The notes: a model not told the origin generated them from the letters alone. DNA of 64,000 nt from Lachnoanaerobaculum sanguinis (GCF_033242365.1 NZ_BTHK01000005.1:106135-170134); one strand, 5' to 3'. Positions 36,599 through 44,927 are shown, numbered from the stretch's first letter. Translations and numbers: made by a program.

Positions 36599-36758
36599 TG
36601 TATTATTGCAAATAACTTGTACAGTGAAGTGAGCACATTATAGCTATTCGTGTAAAATAAGAAATAACAAAGGTAAAGGATGTAATGCGTTTTTTTGATT
36701 AATATGGTATGATATTTGTAAATAAAGATGAATAAGATTAATAAAAAGGATAACTTGC

Positions 36759-37643
36759 ATGGGAAGAAATATTGATAGGGTCTATTTTGATACCAATATT
36801 TTTGAGGGTATTGTTAAAAAAGAAATAGATATTAGCATAGATGAGTTGAACAACTTTACTAATATAATCTATTACATCAGTACAGCTCATGTTGAAGAAT
36901 ATTTTATTGCAATAAAAAATGACGCTGAGAATAAGTTTACTAAATACAATAATGACCGAAAATTATTGATGTCATCATTAAAATCTAAAGGTATATTGAA
37001 TCCAAGTATAACACGAATTGTAAACAAACCAGAAAATTTTGATGATTGCTTATCTCGAGTAAAAACGTATGATACTACCAACAGAATGGTTGAAAATGGT
37101 AGGGGAATTCATCAAGAACAAGATAAATATTTTAAAGATTTGCTTTCAAAGAATCCAAATGTTCAAAATTACTCAAATTTGGATTCTAAAGAAATTTGGG
37201 ACAGAAATGAAGTGAAAGATATATTATCAAGAGTTCAAGATTATGTAAAGGTGCATAATGCCGTACTTTTCTCAGAGCTAGAAAGAGAATATGGTACTAA
37301 TATCGCCTTAAAGATTGCTCCTTTAAAAGAAATTTCTATTTTTGAAATTAAAAAAGGTTGCTTTAAGGAGATTTGCAATAATTATTCAATTATGGAATTC
37401 GTCTTCGAATTTTTGCATTCAACACTCAATAAATGTGGGTACAATCGAGATAAAAAGGACTCAACTGTAATCTCTGGTATATATGATACCACTCATTCTA
37501 TTTATGGAACCTACTGCAATTATTTTGTAACTAGTGATGATAGATTGAGAAAGCGAATTTTAGCGATTTATTATTATTTGGGAGTTCCTACAAGGGCTAT
37601 TACTTTTAATGAATTTTTGAATATAGCAGATAAAATTAAATAA
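36759..37643 (+). CDS. PIN-domain-like RNase
   Basis: This 294-residue protein shows the acidic pattern of PIN nucleases: Asp11 in YFDTNIFEG, Glu46/Glu47 in AHVEEY, Asp243 in GIYDTTHS and Asp260/Asp261 in VTSDDRLRKR. PIN nucleases cleave RNA and occur in toxin-antitoxin and abortive-infection settings. The middle (about 60-200) is a helical insertion not found in short VapC toxins. No antitoxin gene is adjacent, so it may act alone or with the neighbouring defence genes. AAAAGG lies about 9 nt before the ATG. Base composition is very AT-rich. Confidence 0.7.
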   Translation: MGRNIDRVYFDTNIFEGIVKKEIDISIDELNNFTNIIYYISTAHVEEYFIAIKNDAENKFTKYNNDRKLLMSSLKSKGILNPSITRIVNKPENFDDCLSRVKTYDTTNRMVENGRGIHQEQDKYFKDLLSKNPNVQNYSNLDSKEIWDRNEVKDILSRVQDYVKVHNAVLFSELEREYGTNIALKIAPLKEISIFEIKKGCFKEICNNYSIMEFVFEFLHSTLNKCGYNRDKKDSTVISGIYDTTHSIYGTYCNYFVTSDDRLRKRILAIYYYLGVPTRAITFNEFLNIADKIK

Positions 37644-37914
37644 TAACATTCAATATTAAAATAGTAATCTCATCAGAGAATAGTAGAGAAAATTCTTTTA
37701 AATAAGTAAATGTTAAGAATATAGAAATAGAATTATATAGTGTAAAAATGATAATTTTGTTTACTGAAGTTTGTATACTTACAAATTCTATTTCTAAATT
37801 GGGGTGATATAGCTTTTAATTTTTTCAAGGCTAATGTAAATATAAAAAGAGGTTTTCTTTGTGCAATAAATAAAAAATTTTGTAATCGATTATCAAGATC
37901 TTCATGGCACAGTA

Positions 37915-38220
37915 ATGAATCGTAAGCCAGCGCTTCCTACACTTATTGTCTTATGTTTGTTCAGTTGGACTTGGAAGACCGGTTCAGAGTCCTGTGGTTG
38001 TTATTGGAGATTTTGGTATTAGAGGCACAATTATGAAGGCGGATAACATGGTAAGCACATTGAGTGTGTGCCATGACGATGATGTAAAGAAAGCATTAAT
38101 ATATCAGAGAACAGCAGTTGATTCCGGAACAGTTCCGACGGAGCTTATAAGTAATTTCAGGTTGGTATTGTATCAGATAGCTGAGGATGCTGTGTTAAAG
38201 CGTTGGGGGTGGAATACCAA
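37915..38220 (+). pseudogene. Frameshifted C-terminus of a BREX Lon-like protease (BrxL)
   Basis: Two adjacent frames read like the C-terminal end of BrxL: RKPALPTLIVLC at 37921-37956, then, after a frameshift in the TTATGTTTGTTCAG stretch, CSVGLGRPVQSPVVVIGDF and a tail TVPTELISNFRLVLYQIAEDAV ending near 38224. The gapless order matches the Lon-like protease domain's LPTLI, LGRPVQS, GD--I-GTI and VP-EL segments. The rest of BrxL and of BREX is absent. The last bases overlap the ribosome site of the ATPase gene. The preceding 270 bp (37644-37914) hold nothing recognisable. Confidence 0.6.
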
Positions 38221-39822
38221 ATGAACGAATTATTATTTATTGTAGCCAACGAGGTTGGGCTTCGCAAAAACACAATTTATTTATTAAATGATAGCTGGGA
38301 TGACTGGTTTACCTATTCAACTCAATATATATCATATTATGTTGATGAAAACAGTACATGGATAAGAATAGGATGTGTAAAGATTGCAGAAAAAGGGCAG
38401 ACAGAGAGACGAGCATCGCTACCATCTGTATTCTCAGAATTAAGTGAGAATTTTTATTCGTTGGGTACTTCAGAGGATTACTATCTTGAATTAAAAGATA
38501 AATTAAAACCAGATATTAGGGAAAGAGTATTAAAAGCATTAAATGATATCGCATTTAATATAGATATCTATGAGTCTGTTAAGGCTTATACAGTTACTCA
38601 AATTTCTCTGAAGAGAGATATTACGGAGACAATGATTCTAGGGCAATTGAATAGAATTGCCCATGGTGGGTCTCGATTAACAAGATATTCGTTTGAGTAT
38701 AGTTTTCCAGTTTCCTATGGAGGAGAGGATAAATCAATTGACTTTGAGGTTATACCGGAAAGTAAACCACCTACTAATATACATGCCATTATAGGCAAAA
38801 ATGGTGTTGGTAAAACAACATTATTAAAAAATATGTTATCTGCCGTATATGTAAAAGATTACTCGGAAGCATTTGGAAGTTTTGATGGAATGCATTTTTC
38901 TAATGTGATTTTTGTTTCTTATTCAGCATTTGATATTCCTGTGTTTGAAACAGATTTACCTTCAGATAGAAGAAAAATACCGTATGCAGTTGTGGGACTT
39001 ATTAGTCAAAAAGAAAATGGGGAAAAATATGTCAAGGATCAAGAATGTTTGTCTGGTGACTTTGTAGATAGTTTATATAAGGTTTCAAATAGCTATAAAA
39101 AGAAAATATGGAATGAAATAATTGATATTCTGAGTTCTGATATGACTTTTGCTGAGCTGAATATAAAAGATTGGATAGAGGCAGATAGTAAGATATTGGG
39201 TGCTAACAATGAAGAGGGGGCAGAGCAGATTTTGAAGCATTCAGGGATATGCAACGCAGATAGTAAGATATTGGGTGCTAACAATGAAGAGAGGAAAAAA
39301 GAATTTAGCAAAAGGATAATAGAACAATATAAGCTGCTTAGTTCAGGACACAAAGTAATTCTTTTGACGTTGACAAAATTAGTCGAACTTGTTGAAGAGA
39401 AGACACTTGTAATACTTGATGAGCCTGAGGAACATCTTCATCCACCACTTGTTTCAGCTTTTGTACGCGCTTTATCAAAGTTATTGATTTATAGAAATGG
39501 AGTTGGGATAATAGCCACTCATTCTCCGGTTATTGTACAGGAAATTCCTAAAAAATGCGTATGGATGATAAGAAGGATAAATGCAGAATTTGTTGCTGAA
39601 AGGCCTTCTATTCAGACATTTGGTGAAAACTTAGGAGAACTTACAGAAGAGATATTTGGCTTTGAGGTTCTAAATTCAGGATTTCATAAAATGCTAAAAG
39701 AGGAGTCGTATAAAATTGATGATTACGAAGAAGCGCTTAAAGAGTTTGATAATGAACTGGGAAAAGAAGCTCAATCTTTATTGAAAGCGTATATATTTGA
39801 AAGGATGAGAAGTAATGATTAG
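38221..39822 (+). CDS. AAA ATPase, Septu PtuA-like
   Basis: This 533-residue ATPase of the AAA_21/OLD-like group has Walker A GKNGVGKT at 192-199, signature-like SSGHKV, Walker B LVILDEPEEHLHPP (Asp400, Glu401) and switch ATHSP near 435. Residues 1-160 form an extra N-terminal domain. It is directly followed by an HNH nuclease, an arrangement of Septu (PtuA-PtuB) anti-phage systems, in which the ATPase assembles with and controls the nuclease. GGGGGTGG is 8 nt before the ATG; an upstream TTG at 38203 is less likely. A 75-bp in-frame duplication lies at residues 321-357. Confidence 0.82.
   Translation: MNELLFIVANEVGLRKNTIYLLNDSWDDWFTYSTQYISYYVDENSTWIRIGCVKIAEKGQTERRASLPSVFSELSENFYSLGTSEDYYLELKDKLKPDIRERVLKALNDIAFNIDIYESVKAYTVTQISLKRDITETMILGQLNRIAHGGSRLTRYSFEYSFPVSYGGEDKSIDFEVIPESKPPTNIHAIIGKNGVGKTTLLKNMLSAVYVKDYSEAFGSFDGMHFSNVIFVSYSAFDIPVFETDLPSDRRKIPYAVVGLISQKENGEKYVKDQECLSGDFVDSLYKVSNSYKKKIWNEIIDILSSDMTFAELNIKDWIEADSKILGANNEEGAEQILKHSGICNADSKILGANNEERKKEFSKRIIEQYKLLSSGHKVILLTLTKLVELVEEKTLVILDEPEEHLHPPLVSAFVRALSKLLIYRNGVGIIATHSPVIVQEIPKKCVWMIRRINAEFVAERPSIQTFGENLGELTEEIFGFEVLNSGFHKMLKEESYKIDDYEEALKEFDNELGKEAQSLLKAYIFERMRSND
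39181..39291 (+). repeat. In-frame duplication in the Septu-like ATPase gene
   Basis: A 36-nt sequence (ADSKILGANNEE) occurs identically at 39181-39216 and 39256-39291, spaced 75 bp (25 codons). Identity at DNA level implies a recent duplication. Confidence 0.9.
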
Positions 39823-40687
39823 CATTCCGGATATTAAACAGGAAGATTTACTGAATGCATGTATTAATGGCATAAGAGATAATGACGAGGTTAAAAAAGC
39901 AAGGAAAACCAGATTAAATAACAGTAAACAAGTTTTGTTAGAATATTCAAGACGCTATAAAGAGGTTGCAGAATTAGGACAACTGAGTGCAGAAGAAAGA
40001 AATATTGAAATAAAAGGTGGAGTATTGAAAAATGATATGATTTATTTGTATGATGAACGTCTTGTTAAGTCGGTAAATGGTAAAAAGTATTACGACAAAA
40101 TTAAAGCTGCTGCTCCTTATGGAAAATGTCCGATATGTGGGTATTATCTAGCGGATACATTGGATCATTATTTACCAAAGGCTATTTTTCATAGATATGC
40201 AGTAACTGTAGAAAACTTGATTCCGGAATGCATTGCATGTAATAAAAAGAAGAATGATGTTATAGCAAATAGTAGAGATGAAGAGACTATCCATCCTTAT
40301 TTTGATGATTTTGATGATGAGATATGGATGTATGCAAAAATCAATAGACAAGCCGGAATTCCGTTTGGTTTTGATTTTGAAGTCGGTAAACCTAAATCAT
40401 GGTCTGATGAAAAAATCAATCGTGCCAAGAATCATTTGGAGGTATATAAACTCTATGATTTGTATAGGGCTTTAGCTGCTGCAGAGATTAATACTGTATT
40501 ATTAAAAATTAAAAATATATATAGAATAGTAAAAGATATTAATTTGTTAAGAGATATTTTTAAGGGTGACTGTGACATCGAACGTGAGCAAAGAAGAAAC
40601 TCATGGCAAGCAGCTATGTATCAGTGTATATATGAAGATAGATGGGTTTGGGATGAATATATGCCAACTTTCTTAGACGAGAAATAA
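39815..40687 (+). CDS. HNH nuclease, Septu PtuB-like
   Basis: This 290-residue protein has a zinc-ribbon HNH core: Cys105 and Cys108 in CPIC, Asp117-His118 in TLDHYLPK, and Cys139, Cys142 and Asn143 in CIACNKKKND. Such a core cuts DNA with a single metal ion. The N-terminal 100 and C-terminal 120 residues are helical. The ATG overlaps the ATPase gene by 8 nt, so the two are coupled. Length is somewhat above the usual PtuB. No reverse transcriptase is adjacent, so it is not a retron. Confidence 0.82.
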   Translation: MISIPDIKQEDLLNACINGIRDNDEVKKARKTRLNNSKQVLLEYSRRYKEVAELGQLSAEERNIEIKGGVLKNDMIYLYDERLVKSVNGKKYYDKIKAAAPYGKCPICGYYLADTLDHYLPKAIFHRYAVTVENLIPECIACNKKKNDVIANSRDEETIHPYFDDFDDEIWMYAKINRQAGIPFGFDFEVGKPKSWSDEKINRAKNHLEVYKLYDLYRALAAAEINTVLLKIKNIYRIVKDINLLRDIFKGDCDIEREQRRNSWQAAMYQCIYEDRWVWDEYMPTFLDEK

Positions 40688-40711
40688 TACGACTAATAAC
40701 GATCTATTAGT

Positions 40712-40756
40712 CTCTATGTTAAGTTTTGGAGTGGGTTGATTTTAATCCACTTTTTC
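40712..40756 (+). repeat. Diverged copy 3 of the hairpin-bearing direct repeat
   Basis: This 45-bp relative of the repeats at 20936 and 23648 lies 25 bp after the HNH stop in the same orientation. The hairpin is kept by changes on both arms (GTGGGTT with AATCCAC), followed by TTTTT. The remaining 400 bp before the methyltransferase gene show no gene. Confidence 0.65.
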
Positions 40757-41136
40757 TAGTTAAAATTTTTGTATTAAATATTTTGTTAGGCTTTATATAT
40801 TTAAAAATATACAATTTTAATAAAAAAGATTTACTTTTTAATCGGTTCTTAAAATATTGTGATTAAAGTACTTTTTACAGCAGATGTCTTTACACTATTT
40901 ACTAATGATTTTCCTAATAAAGTTCAGTAAGTCGAGATTTTATTTTCAATAAAAAGATGCTAGAATAAAATATAGAAACTCTGTTCGAATGAATAGATAG
41001 TATGAGGATTGTATGCTCCTCGTGGAATAAGCTATGAAAGTATTTACTTTACATAGACATGATTAAAAGAGATTTGCGAAGATAAATTGAAATTTGACGA
41101 CCTACAATTTCAATAATAGTAATTGATTCCCTTGTA

Positions 41137-41180
41137 TACCCGAAATTTCGGGTAGAATATTCATAAAGTTGAGTTATAAT
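41137..41180 (+). promoter_or_regulatory. 18-bp palindrome and -10 upstream of the methyltransferase
   Basis: A perfect palindrome TACCCGAAATTTCGGGTA is at 41137-41154. A TATAAT at 41175-41180 lies 39 nt before the ATG, with no good -35, so an activator or overlapping repressor is plausible. Restriction-modification operons often use such sites for self-control. Confidence 0.55.
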
Positions 41181-41218
41181 ATTGTAAGGCATTGTTGAAA
41201 ACGAAAGAGGAAGATAAG

Positions 41219-42259
41219 ATGTATAAATCAATAGATTTATTTGCAGGTATCGGGGGTATAAGGCTCGGCTTTGAACAGGCATTTAAAGATGATATTAAAA
41301 CAGTTTTTGTAAGCGAGTGGGATAAAAAAGCGGTTGAAACTTACAAGGCAAATTATAATGACGGTATAGATGTGGTTGGAGATATTACAAAAGTTGATGA
41401 GAAGGATATACCGCCACATGATATATTACTTGCAGGGTTTCCTTGTCAAGCCTTTTCTCTTGCAGGGCAGAAGAGGGGCTTTGAAGATGCAAGAGGAACT
41501 CTTTTTTTTGATGTCGCAAGGATTGTAAAACACCATAAACCTAAAGTCGTATTCTGTGAAAATGTGAAGAATCTGGTTAACCATGACAGAGGTCGTACAT
41601 TTGATGTTATAAAATCTGTTTTGGAGGATTTGGGATACAAGGTGTTCTATAAAGTTCTCAACAGTAAAAACTTCGGTGTTCCGCAAAACAGAGAGAGGAT
41701 ATATATTGTAGGATTCAGAAACGATATAGCACCTGAAGATTTCATATTTCCTGAGAAAACGGATGATACAAAAGTAATAAAAGATATAATTGAAGAGCAT
41801 GAAGTATCACCCAAATATTATTTATCCACCATTTATCTGGATTCGTTAAAAAGACATAAGGCAAGACATGCTTCCAAGGGGAACGGATTCGGATATGAAA
41901 TCAGAGAATTGGACTCCGTAGCAGGCGCTATTGTTTGCGGCGGTATGGGAAGAGAAAGAAACTTGATAATTGACGATCGTTTAACCGACTTTACTCCGGT
42001 TACACATATAAAAGGCAGTGTTAATAAAGAGTATATCCGTAAGATGACACCGAGAGAGTGGGCGAGACTTCAGGGATTCCCTGACAATTTCAAGTTTGTA
42101 GTTGCCGATACACACTTATATAAGCAGTTCGGAAATTCCGTTACGGTTCCTGTAATACGTGCGATAGCCGAAAAGATAAAAGCACACCTTGAAAAAGAAA
42201 ATACGAAAACAAAGAAAAGTGAAGAAGAATTTGAACAATTGGCTTTTATATGGAGGTAA
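41219..42259 (+). CDS. DNA (cytosine-5) methyltransferase, HpaII type
   Basis: This 346-residue 5mC methyltransferase has the canonical motifs: I DLFAGIGG (6-13), IV GFPCQAFSLAG with catalytic Cys76, VI ENVKNL, VIII QNRERIYIVGF, and IX-X ARLQGFPDNF and QFGNSVTVPV. Because the next gene encodes an HpaII-type restriction enzyme, the target is probably CCGG (inference). AGAGGAAG precedes the ATG; a TTG at 41192 is unlikely. It could also serve as the methyltransferase of the DISARM-like operon 5 kb upstream, which has none of its own. Confidence 0.93.
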   Translation: MYKSIDLFAGIGGIRLGFEQAFKDDIKTVFVSEWDKKAVETYKANYNDGIDVVGDITKVDEKDIPPHDILLAGFPCQAFSLAGQKRGFEDARGTLFFDVARIVKHHKPKVVFCENVKNLVNHDRGRTFDVIKSVLEDLGYKVFYKVLNSKNFGVPQNRERIYIVGFRNDIAPEDFIFPEKTDDTKVIKDIIEEHEVSPKYYLSTIYLDSLKRHKARHASKGNGFGYEIRELDSVAGAIVCGGMGRERNLIIDDRLTDFTPVTHIKGSVNKEYIRKMTPREWARLQGFPDNFKFVVADTHLYKQFGNSVTVPVIRAIAEKIKAHLEKENTKTKKSEEEFEQLAFIWR

Positions 42260-42261
42260 AT

Positions 42262-43347
42262 ATGCTTAAAGGGAATAAGGGAGAATGGTCTGAAGTATAC
42301 GTCCTTTTGAGACTTTTGGCAGACGGAAAGATATATGCTGCGGATAGTGAATTGAATAAGCTTGAGGATGTTTATTTTCCTATTATTAAAATAATTAGAG
42401 AAGAAACCAAGGGTGAAATCAAAGAATATACCGCAGGAGAAATGATATCGATTTATATTAACGGGGCAAAGGTGAAGGAATTGCCTGCGACAGAGTTCGA
42501 ATCGGAGTCCGGAAATCTGTTGAGTGAGATTAACAGCAAAGATTCAAAGGGGGCGTTTTCGGTAGAAAGTACGCAGAATTTTATGGATAAAATTTTGTGT
42601 TATAAGCTTTCAGCACCGGCAACGGATAAAAGTGATATTACGGTAAAAATAGTTGATGTAAACACAGGATATAGTCCTACTGTAGGATTCTCAATAAAAT
42701 CCGAATTGGGTTCATCTCCGACTTTGTTGAATGCAGGAAAAACCACAAACTTTATTTATAAAATAGTACATAATTATCCGAATTTGATAAGAGAGGCGAA
42801 CGAAATATACAAGGTGTCAGGCGGCAAAAATCATACAGATGTCAGAGGACGTATAAGTAAGATAATTAAAGAAAACGGAACTCTTGAATATCGAAAGATG
42901 AATAATCAGGTTTTTGAAGATAATTTGGTTCTTATCGACAGTAATATGGATAGAATTATTGCCGAGACACTTTTATATTTTTATAAAGACGGAATCAGCA
43001 ACTGCAACGATATGGTGGAAAAACTTGAACAGGAGAATCCTATGAACTACGGTAATGTAAATGCCTATAGATATAAGTTCAAAAAGTTTTTGACGGCTGT
43101 AGCATTGGGAATGAAACCTGCTACAGTGTGGGACGGTTTGGATGAGGCTACAGGAGGATATATTGTAGTTACAAAGGAAGGTAATGTTCTTGCATATCAT
43201 ATATACAACAGAAATTACTTTGAAGAATATTTGTTAAGTAATACAAAGTATGAAACAGCATCCACATCAAGACATGATTTCGGGGAAGTGTACAGTGAAA
43301 ACGGAGAAGACTTTATAAAGCTTAATTTGCAGGTGAGATTCAGATAG
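42262..43347 (+). CDS. HpaII-family type II restriction endonuclease
   Basis: This 361-residue protein opens with GNKGEWSEVYVLLRLLADGK and DVYFPIIKIIREE, the family signature of HpaII restriction enzymes, which cut at CCGG. Length is close to HpaII itself. GGAGG overlaps the methyltransferase stop and fits the ATG at 42262. Its expression is thus linked to the methyltransferase, which would protect host DNA first. Recognition of CCGG is inferred from the family and has not been shown for this protein. Confidence 0.88.
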   Translation: MLKGNKGEWSEVYVLLRLLADGKIYAADSELNKLEDVYFPIIKIIREETKGEIKEYTAGEMISIYINGAKVKELPATEFESESGNLLSEINSKDSKGAFSVESTQNFMDKILCYKLSAPATDKSDITVKIVDVNTGYSPTVGFSIKSELGSSPTLLNAGKTTNFIYKIVHNYPNLIREANEIYKVSGGKNHTDVRGRISKIIKENGTLEYRKMNNQVFEDNLVLIDSNMDRIIAETLLYFYKDGISNCNDMVEKLEQENPMNYGNVNAYRYKFKKFLTAVALGMKPATVWDGLDEATGGYIVVTKEGNVLAYHIYNRNYFEEYLLSNTKYETASTSRHDFGEVYSENGEDFIKLNLQVRFR

Positions 43348-43790
43348 TGAAGAAGAGTAAGCCGATGACCAGAAGTGAGAATATGGCAAGGGTTAAAAAC
43401 AAGAATACACAACCTGAAGTTTATTTGAGGAAGCTTTTGTGGCATAGAGGGTTCAGATACAGATTGAATTATAAGAGCCTACCCGGAAGTCCCGATATCT
43501 ATATTCCTAAATACAAGGTTGCCATATTTGTAAATGGATGCTTTTGGCACATGCATGAAAATTGCAAGTATGCTTCCATCCCTAAGAATAATCATGATTT
43601 TTGGAAAAGTAAGTTGGAGGGAAATGTTCAAAGAGATAAGCAAAACTACATCAAACTTGAGAGCATGGGTATTAATGTTATAGTGGTGTGGGGATGTGAA
43701 ATTAAACAGATGATGAAAGATAAGATGATAGAAAAGGTAAGAACAGATTATCTCGCCAATAGTATTTTTTCTACGCCAAAATACCAATAA
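43347..43790 (+). CDS. vsr: Very short patch repair endonuclease (Vsr)
   Basis: This 147-residue endonuclease nicks next to T-G mismatches that arise when 5-methylcytosine deaminates. It is a normal companion of cytosine-5 methyltransferases. Family features are RSENMARVKNKNTQPE, PGSPDIYIPKYKVAIFVNGCFWH, with catalytic Asp in SPDIY and the aromatic FWH, and VVWGCE near the end. The GTG start overlaps the restriction gene stop by one base, with AGGTGAG upstream. It completes a methylase-restriction-repair operon. Confidence 0.93.
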   Translation: MKKSKPMTRSENMARVKNKNTQPEVYLRKLLWHRGFRYRLNYKSLPGSPDIYIPKYKVAIFVNGCFWHMHENCKYASIPKNNHDFWKSKLEGNVQRDKQNYIKLESMGINVIVVWGCEIKQMMKDKMIEKVRTDYLANSIFSTPKYQ

Positions 43791-43854
43791 TGGCGAGATT
43801 ATTCTCGCCGGTATCAGGTTTTCATAGCCAAATATTCCAAAATGGCTATGAAAA
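43750..43854. repeat. Nested inverted repeats after the restriction operon
   Basis: ATCTCGCCA (43750-43758, in the vsr end) pairs with TGGCGAGAT (43791-43799), which can alternatively pair with CTCGCC (43804-43809). A separate 12-bp perfect hairpin, TTTTCATAGCCA with TGGCTATGAAAA, spans 43819-43854. No proper T run follows the first pair. Confidence 0.7.
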
Positions 43855-43913
43855 GTAATCATAAATATATCTTTTATTAACCCACTGTGGCAATACCCAG
43901 AAGGAGTAAATAT

Positions 43914-44147
43914 ATGAAAATAATATATGCCAATGCTGACATGCTGTTTTACTTTATATTTATATTTTTAACTATTGTACTTTTAGTATTAAAAATTTCA
44001 AAATATAAAAGAGACTCTAAAGTGGTAAAAGTTATAAAAAATATACTCGCTATTCCTGTCGTCATTTTAAATATGTTGATTTTTGGTGATTTGAATATTT
44101 CACTTCAGCTTTTTAAAGATGAAGATAAAACAGATAACAAAAAGTGA
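43914..44147 (+). CDS. Small membrane protein, unknown
   Basis: This 77-residue protein has two hydrophobic helices (about 9-30 and 45-65) separated by a basic loop (KISKYKRDSKVVKVIK), with a charged C-terminal tail. AAGGAG lies 7 nt before the ATG at 43914. It touches the next gene and is probably co-transcribed with it. No family is recognised. Confidence 0.6.
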   Translation: MKIIYANADMLFYFIFIFLTIVLLVLKISKYKRDSKVVKVIKNILAIPVVILNMLIFGDLNISLQLFKDEDKTDNKK

Positions 44148-44155
44148 GTATATGT

Positions 44156-44875
44156 ATGACAGATTTACAAAAAAGTTATGAAGAATTAAAAAAGCAAAAC
44201 TTCCCCGACGGCGAAAGAATAAAATTTATTGCGGATTTAGGAGCGAGTGAAGAAATAGAATATCATTATCAGCTGATTTGTAAAGACCGGGATGAGGGTA
44301 CGAACTTGAATCTCTCAGGCAGTTTCTACAAACACGATAAAGAAGGATTAGAGTTTTTGCTTAAAGTTTTGAATAATGAAAAAGACGAGAATTTAAAAGT
44401 ATTTGCCGCATACCTTATGGCTGAAACTCTTTCAAAACTGAGACATAGAGATTTTTACACAGAATTTTGCAGCAGACTTATTCCGATTATGACTTTGCTT
44501 ATAGAGATAAAAGATGCTTTGCTTCGACAAAAGATCATTATAGCTCTCGGATGGATAGGTTCTTTAAATGAGATTGATATTTTGATAAAGCAAATGTCGG
44601 AAGATAAAGACAGTCTTTGCAGAGCGTGGTCGGCATCAAGCCTTATGCAAATGTCATTTCACGGAATTGACAAGGAAGTGATTCAGGAAAAGACAAAGCC
44701 TTGCTTTGCTTCTGTGATTGCAGCAGAGACTGATTTACATGCCTGTGGCATTATGATAGAATCGGCACAGATTTTATTTGGAAAGAAGTGGATAAGCCAA
44801 TCGGCTGTGGAAGATATGGATGCTGAGAAAATAGAAAAGGCGAGAAAGTCGGCGGTAAGATTTTTGAATAAATAG
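44156..44875 (+). CDS. HEAT-repeat-like helical protein
   Basis: This 239-residue soluble protein is nearly all alpha-helical, with pairs of helices in which an aliphatic pattern recurs (EFLLKVLNNEKDENLKVFAAYLMAE; LLRQKIIIALGWIG; LCRAWSASSLMQMS), as in HEAT or armadillo repeats that mediate protein binding. No catalytic motif is seen. I chose the ATG at 44156 over a GTG at 44144, which overlaps the previous gene. Function is unknown. Confidence 0.65.
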   Translation: MTDLQKSYEELKKQNFPDGERIKFIADLGASEEIEYHYQLICKDRDEGTNLNLSGSFYKHDKEGLEFLLKVLNNEKDENLKVFAAYLMAETLSKLRHRDFYTEFCSRLIPIMTLLIEIKDALLRQKIIIALGWIGSLNEIDILIKQMSEDKDSLCRAWSASSLMQMSFHGIDKEVIQEKTKPCFASVIAAETDLHACGIMIESAQILFGKKWISQSAVEDMDAEKIEKARKSAVRFLNK

Positions 44876-44927
44876 AAAACCGGGACTGCAAAATGCACAT
44901 TAATACATCCGATATTACAAAATAAAT

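Noticed and set aside
37946..38224. 92-codon frame as an intact small gene
   Set aside because: It has no ribosome site and continues a BrxL-like sequence from the neighbouring frame, so it is better read as part of a pseudogene.
38221..40687. ATPase-HNH pair as part of a retron
   Set aside because: No reverse transcriptase or msr-msd-like RNA is near; the pair alone fits Septu.
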